22,235 nt of DNA, from the NCBI GenBank assembly GCA_033557675.1, contig JAWQRM010000477.1, forward strand, positions 1-22,235, in the 5' to 3' direction. This stretch comes from Coptodactyla brooksi. Lineage: Eukaryota; Arthropoda; Insecta; Coleoptera; Scarabaeidae. The position numbers and the translations under genes are program-made. Below, one piece after another: positions 18,048-22,235 of the stretch (position 1 is its first letter; every line of letters begins with the position of its first letter). The notes beneath the pieces were generated by a model. It was not told the DNA's origin. It saw only the letters and a list, made by a program, of their open reading frames with translations, and did no database searches.

Positions 18048-19632
18048 ATGGTGTATCTAATCCGTTATATATTTTCCATTTCGTTCAATAACCTTTCATA
18101 TCTGATCCTCATCAGTATACTAGAGTCTATGTTCTGTAAATCACAGATATTGGGATAAAACCAGCAACACTATATAATATAAGTTCCTTTCAAAATTTAC
18201 TTATTGTCAAAATTACGAGATGATACAAACACTCATAGTGTTAAGGCGACGGAATTCCAATAAACAAAAGAATATTTCAATAGAAATTTACTTTTGGTTG
18301 CTGTAAATTTTATTGAATTCATTCAAGAGTAACAAAAGTAATAAAGATTCTGGAAATGCTTCAAGGGAACGAAGGATCTGAATGAATGGTCTTTAAAATT
18401 TAATGCAATTACTTTCCTGGAGTAATCCAATACAAATGTCTAGCATAACTTCTTTTATAAACATTGTTGCACATTTTCCAATTAAAAAGAGCGTTAGACT
18501 TGCAATAAATATCCTCTCTGTACCCATATTTTCTTTAAATTAACCCAGCAGTTATAGAAAATCCATCCGTAGGCATGGAACTATTATTTTTCAATTCACC
18601 AGGCCACTTATTTCTTTTTCTTAATAAATTCCCCTTCAGTTTAGATTTAAAGGTTCGCTATTCGTTATGCTTATCAGCATTTTACCACGCCGGATGTACA
18701 TCTTAGAGCTGAGGTTCTCAGAATTCTACCCACAGTACTCTATTTGCATACGATGTTTCTTGTTTGCAAAAACCGCAGGGGCAATCTTGCTTATAGCGGC
18801 ATATTTTGTTATGAAAAGGACTTCGATAGCATTTCCTGGAAATGAATATTATAACAGTACGCAATAAAGCCATCAGGGTACCATTTAATTACCAGGGAAA
18901 CTATAATCTTCCAATATATTTCAATAATAGTGCTCTGTTAGGTGATATATCTAATTAATTCTAATCTAATCAATTGTATATTTTCCATTTTATTCAAAAA
19001 CCTTTTGCAATCTTTCTGCTAACTTCATGATTCCACGCTGATAAGACAGCTGATACTTATCAGTAAAAAAAATTTAAGCAAATGCAATTTCATAGCATCA
19101 CCATCATCGTTGAAAGTTTTACCTTTCAAGGAACTTTCCAAAGATCAAAATAAATCGATTGGTCACTTCGATCTTCTGATTTATCATCCTTGGATTTTTA
19201 TGGCGATTAATGAAATCTACAGTGCATCCAAACCGTATCTACATCTGCTAGATACCAGTCTCTAAAAAGTATGCTAAAGTCTATGTTTTGTAAATCACAG
19301 ATATTGGGTGCCAAGTTTTCCCCTACTAAAATTATTGGCTTAAAAATAAAATCAGCAACAATATATAAAATAAGTTTCTTTCAAAATTTACTTGTTGTCA
19401 AAATTACGAGATGATACAAACACTCATAGTGTTAAGGCGACAAAATTCTAATAAACAAAAGAATATTTCAAGAGAAATTTACTTTCGGTTGCTGTAAATT
19501 TTATTGAATTCATTCAAGAGTAACAAAAGTAATAAAGATTCTGGAAATGCTTCAAGGGAACGAAGGATCTGAATGAATGGTCTTTAAAATTTAATGCAAT
19601 TACTTTCCTGGACTAATCCAATACAAATTTCT
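18048..19632 (-). repeat. ~1.2-kb repeat family, inverted array (about 1.3 units)
   Basis: The reverse complement runs collinear with the + array at 14680-16580. It shows gaaatttgtattggattagt at the outer edge (about 19630) and again, as acatttgtattggattact, about 1,190 bases further in (about 18437), so this arm is also head-to-tail. The inner copy has lost a segment between the tctagtatact and gatgaggatcag landmarks. Together with the + array it makes a large inverted repeat around a ~1.5-kb loop. Confidence 0.9.
18667..18867 (+). CDS. Repeat-encoded hydrophobic ORF, unknown function (66 codons, inverted array)
   Basis: Counterpart of the frame at 15896-16129, reading FSEFYPQYSICIRCFLFAKT then AGAILLIAAYFVMKR. 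It differs from the other copies at scattered amino acids and has no stop over the shared part. Function unknown. Confidence 0.2.
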   Translation: MLISILPRRMYILELRFSEFYPQYSICIRCFLFAKTAGAILLIAAYFVMKRTSIAFPGNEYYNSTQ

Positions 19633-20061
19633 ATGAGTCAAGGAATTAGTATCCATCTATGTCCATTACCAGCTTCAGAGTACAGTTCTGGAAAGTATCT
19701 CCTCTTGTCAATACTTCTCCTTTGGTTAGCCACCAAATGGTAATTATTTCAACTCTAGAAAGTTTGAATAAAGTCTATATTCATCAGTGGCTGTAGGATT
19801 TTTACTACTGATAACAGCTTAGTAAAATCTAAAGCAATTCCACGGGGAGTGCTGAAAAACGTGATTTAGTAGGGTCGGGGTAATTTCAAAATGAAATTGC
19901 CGTATGTTAAAGCGTAAATGGGGCCGACCGCTCACTTAATTCCCAAGCCAGGAACCCACAGGATACGTATAACTTCGCACGTACTGGCTCGTCAAGTGGG
20001 TGGCCTAAATTTTTGGGCTTAATTTGAATCCTCCGAGTTAATTCGATTATATCTGTTTCAG
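19633..20061. other. Non-repetitive end of the long intron
   Basis: No match to other parts of the window. The last ~200 bases are GC-balanced with a short inverted repeat aatttca-aaa-tgaaatt near 19880, then the pyrimidine-rich acceptor. An antisense 162-codon frame from 19907 mirrors the terminal exon and is a shadow. Confidence 0.5.
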
Positions 20062-20527
20062 GTGGTTGGGAGATAAGATAAATTCCAAACTGACTGGTTC
20101 GTTTTCGTTCCAAAACGGTTTCTTCTACTTGCAATGGGAAGACGACAACACGTTGTACAACAAGGACATCATCGCTTCGTCTCTGCTCACGCTGAAGAAG
20201 ACCAGGAGGAAATACAAGCTCCACCCTCACAAGCAGCGTTCCAAATACATTTGCAGACCAGAATTCGTGGTCGAAACCGGGAATCACTTCATATGGGAGT
20301 TCCTTCCTGGACACAACACCTTCAACGTCCCTTCGGACGCCGCCATCTTGCACCATTACAGGGTTTGTGAGTTCGGCGGTGACGACTGCGTCCAAACTGC
20401 TTCTGTGGTGGACAGGACCGCATTCAAGTACACGGATAGATTAATTTCCGCCGTCAGGGATCTCTACGACCGTTACAAGGAGTCGTGCGAGCTCCACGAA
20501 TTGCAGTGGAGTTACACGTGGAGATAA
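20062..20527 (+). CDS. GT92 (DUF23) glycosyltransferase, terminal exon with stop codon
   Basis: The acceptor atctgtttcag ends at 20061. The first G completes the split Glu codon from the exon ending at 11390, and the sequence continues WLGDKINSKLTGSFSFQNGFFYLQW. Conserved GT92 C-terminal features follow: LKKTRRKYKLHPHKQRSKYIC, the block around GNHFIWEFLPGH, and HHYRVC at 20351-20368 (about visible residues 345-350). The protein ends SYTWR with TAA at 20525-20527. The visible protein totals about 402 residues, which suggests that roughly 100 N-terminal residues (anchor and stem) are missing if it matches insect relatives of about 500. It is separated from the previous exon by an 8,671-bp repeat-filled intron. 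No frameshift or stop interrupts the domain, so the gene looks functional despite its surroundings. Confidence 0.9.
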
Positions 20528-20531
20528 TAAA
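20526..20531 (+). terminator. Candidate poly(A) signal AATAAA overlapping the stop codon
   Basis: A canonical AATAAA hexamer begins on the second base of the TAA stop codon. A GT-rich stretch (gtgatgtgtgctgttgtttt, about 20560-20579) lies 30-50 bases downstream, the usual position of a GU-rich downstream element. If used, the 3' UTR would be only about 15-30 nt. Other AATAAA hexamers occur further on (for example 21164-21169), but they sit in repeat-rich sequence, so usage is not settled. Confidence 0.4.
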
Positions 20532-20689
20532 TGTGATAACGTTCCCGAAATGTTACCAGTGATGTGTGCTGTTGTTTTCTCTTTGTTTTAATTATTTTTT
20601 TAGCATCTAACATACAGTGTGTATATTTTTGGATTAGGCAAGGTTATCTTGCCAAAACACTGCTATGCCTAGCTAAGTGAAAAATGATT

Positions 20690-20860
20690 CATGGCTATTG
20701 CTTCCAACATTAAGAAGCATTTCAGGTGTAGCCAAATTTTCTGCCCACTCAACATCATAAATTATTTCTTTCATACACCTCCACACAAAAGAAATCGTTT
20801 TTGGATAAATCTGGAGCCCTTGGGGACCATTTAATATCCTCAGTGGTACTCCTAATGTGG
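20690..20860 (-). pseudogene. Tc1/mariner-superfamily transposase remnant (DDE C-terminal part)
   Basis: The - strand reads WSPRAPDLSKNDFF, then after a frame shift WRCMKEIIYD and ATPEMLLNVGSN. This follows the W(P)PRSPDL(S/T)P.DFFLWG...K..VY...TPE.L pattern of an insect Tc1/mariner-type transposase lineage around its last catalytic acidic residue. At least one frameshift and a missing Pro/Leu context make it non-functional. Confidence 0.55.
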
Positions 20861-21240
20861 TTACAAAAGGAATTTATTAAAAATTCTTTAAAACGTCTTT
20901 AAAAGTCTAAAAGCCAATAACAAGACATCCATCACCCAAAGTTAAGTCCTATGCCTAATGCAGAAATACACAAAAAGTATAATAAAGAAAAATCCAGAAG
21001 AGAGCAACTGGAGCAAAACCATTTTCCAAATTTACACCATTTCCATATTATTTTATATTGTGTTGGTAAATAATTTGAATCAAATATGTGTTGACCTCTT
21101 ACTATATTTTCCAGCCAAGTAAAGTAAAACATCCCAGTGAAGACTTAATCATTTCATTTTTTTAATAAAGCAAAATATACTTACTTTTTAAAGCTATACA
21201 ATATACACAATAAACTGACTCTTTGGTTTCTGCTTCTTAC
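20861..21240. other. AT-rich stretch downstream of the gene
   Basis: No recognisable coding content. A - strand 66-codon frame (20932-21132) is low-complexity. It may be the interior of a decayed DNA transposon lying between the transposase remnant at 20690-20860 and the terminus-like sequence at 21257-21279. Confidence 0.4.
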
Positions 21241-21256
21241 AGAAGCAAAAACCAAA

Positions 21257-21279
21257 CGAATTTATTTGCCAACCCAATA
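21257..21279 (-). mobile_element. mariner-type terminal inverted repeat, facing left
   Basis: The reverse complement is TA followed by ttgggttggcaaataaattc, resembling mariner terminal repeats that start TT(A/G)GGTTGGCAA after a TA target. Its direction places the element body at lower coordinates, so it does not belong to the mariner fragment at 21320-21590. A second terminus was not found. Confidence 0.5.
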
Positions 21280-21319
21280 ATGCGATTGACAGTTTGTCGC
21301 GTTACCGAGCGCTATAAAA

Positions 21320-21590
21320 CTCTGTGTTTCTTCAGGTAGAGGAAATTTGTATTTCCAATATAACTATACCTGAGGAAAAGTCATTAAGTAAGCCACAAAA
21401 GGACTTACCTTTAAGTCCAATAACTACTTTGTTATAAACTTCTTCAACATCTGCAAAGCGTTTGACTCCAAGATGATTGTTTAACACATTCAATAGATGA
21501 AAATCGCTTCAGCTAAGTCAGAACTATAAGTTGGATGTTGAAGAAGTTGCCAACCAAATTTTTTAATAATCTCTGGTCAGTAGACCTGGG
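21320..21590 (-). pseudogene. mariner-like transposase C-terminal fragment
   Basis: The - strand reads EIIKKFGWQLLQHPTYSSDL then, after a one-base frameshift, DFHLLNVLNNHLGVKRFADV and EEVYNKVV, the mariner pattern HP.YS.DLAP.D(F/Y)HL...L..(H/F)L.GKRF...EEV. The frameshift falls right at the last catalytic Asp. The upstream part is cut off at 21586 by a tandem duplication. The remainder to the stop near 21341 has drifted. Confidence 0.75.
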
Positions 21591-22235
21591 CGCTTTCTTC
21601 AAATTGCAGTCAGATCTTCAGATTGTCATAATTGCCATTTTGAAACTGAATCACATACTTGTTACTATATATTTTAAGATATATCACAACAATTTCTGAC
21701 TTATTTAATGACTTTTTCAAATAAAATTAAGCTTTTACATTTGTAATGGCTTCATAACTATTCCAATCATGTCCAACCAATTACTGAAGTTATCTATAAA
21801 CCCTTACTGTGTCTTATCGAATTATTTTAACAATTTTCTGTTGAAATTACTCTCATTTGTATGGTACAAACACATTGCACTTGCACTACTGAAATAAAAG
21901 ACACCTTGATAAACAATTAATCTGATATCAATATTTAACTGCACCATTTCTCTGGGCGCTTTCTTCAAATTGCAGTCAGATCTTCAGATTGTCATAATTG
22001 CCATTTTGAAACTGAATCACATACTTGTTAATATATATTTTAAGATATATCACAACAATTTCTGACTTATTTAATGACTTTTCCAGATAAAATGAAGCTT
22101 TTACATTTGTAATGGCTTCATAACTATTCCAATCATGCCCAACCAATTACTGAAGTTATCTATAAACCCTTACTGCGCCTTATCGAATTATTTGAACAAC
22201 TTTCTGTTGAAATTACTCTAATTTGTATGGTACAA
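21586..22235 (+). repeat. 366-bp tandem duplication running off the window
   Basis: ctgggcgctttcttcaaatt starts at 21586 and again at 21952. The second copy matches to the last base of the window with few substitutions (for example tgtcttatcgaatt versus cgccttatcgaatt), so at least two, possibly more, units exist. No coding potential recognised; it abuts the mariner fragment. Confidence 0.95.

Larger units (their letters stand above)
11391..20061 (+). other. GT92 gene long intron (8,671 bp), repeat-filled
   Basis: The donor GTAAGT at 11391 and acceptor tttcag at 20061 are joined in matching phase (GA|G Glu). Nearly all of the intron can be assigned to repeats or transposon remnants listed separately. 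The exceptions are short GC-balanced islands near 16640-16890 and 17690-17960 and the last ~400 bp. Confidence 0.85.

Noticed and set aside
20134..20370. 78-codon + frame inside the terminal exon
   Set aside because: Another-frame shadow; the conserved protein is in the frame starting at 20063.
19907..20395. 162-codon open frame on the - strand
   Set aside because: Antisense shadow of the terminal GT92 exon extending into the intron.

Overview
The window looks like arthropod, most likely insect, nuclear DNA. It is AT-rich and consists mostly of decayed repeats and transposon remnants (piggyBac-like, mariner-like, KRBA2-like, and an unnamed transposase-like family). It contains one convincing protein gene, which is split by GT-AG introns. 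I cannot name the species from sequence alone; a beetle or another holometabolous insect is plausible.

The gene lies on the + strand and belongs to glycosyltransferase family 92 (DUF23). Four coding exons are visible: a 45-nt microexon near 10316-10360, then 10548-10725, 10870-11390 and a terminal exon at 20062-20527. All three junctions are phase-compatible and together give about 402 residues of continuous protein. It carries the family's FYNHT, DLDE and HHYR..C landmarks. The first exon or exons, which should encode a short cytoplasmic tail and signal anchor, are not recognisable here and may lie upstream of base 1. The three visible introns are 187 bp, 144 bp and 8,671 bp; the long one holds most of the repeats.

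Upstream part: 1-2060 shows no recognisable gene. 2065-4824 is a composite inverted repeat: two head-to-tail ~726-bp units face one inverted unit across a 900-bp GC-balanced loop. 4970-6640 is an AT-rich ~300-390-bp tandem repeat with an embedded 7-bp minisatellite. 7366-7985 is a dispersed repeat that recurs inside the long intron. 7985-8300 holds a tight cluster of TAATCC (K50 homeodomain) sites. 8505-9890 (-) is a broken copy of a repetitive transposase-like protein family with an internal tandem duplication.

Long intron (11391-20061): dispersed repeats (11455-12840), a hairpin followed by a TATA motif (12040-12100), a KRBA2-like cysteine-rich tail (13158-13400, -), piggyBac-like (13921-14165, +) and mariner-like (14571-14680, +) transposase fragments, then a second composite inverted repeat. 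In that one, ~1.0-1.2-kb units run head-to-tail at 14680-16580 and inverted at 18048-19632, around a loop with two GC-balanced islands. The last ~400 bp before the terminal exon are non-repetitive.

Downstream (20528-22235): a possible polyadenylation signal overlaps the stop codon, followed by further transposase remnants on the - strand and a 366-bp tandem duplication that runs off the window end.

The most unusual features are the two structurally similar composite inverted repeats, each built from tandem units with a shared short reading frame in every copy, the K50-site cluster, and the twin 3' splice sites of the third visible exon.
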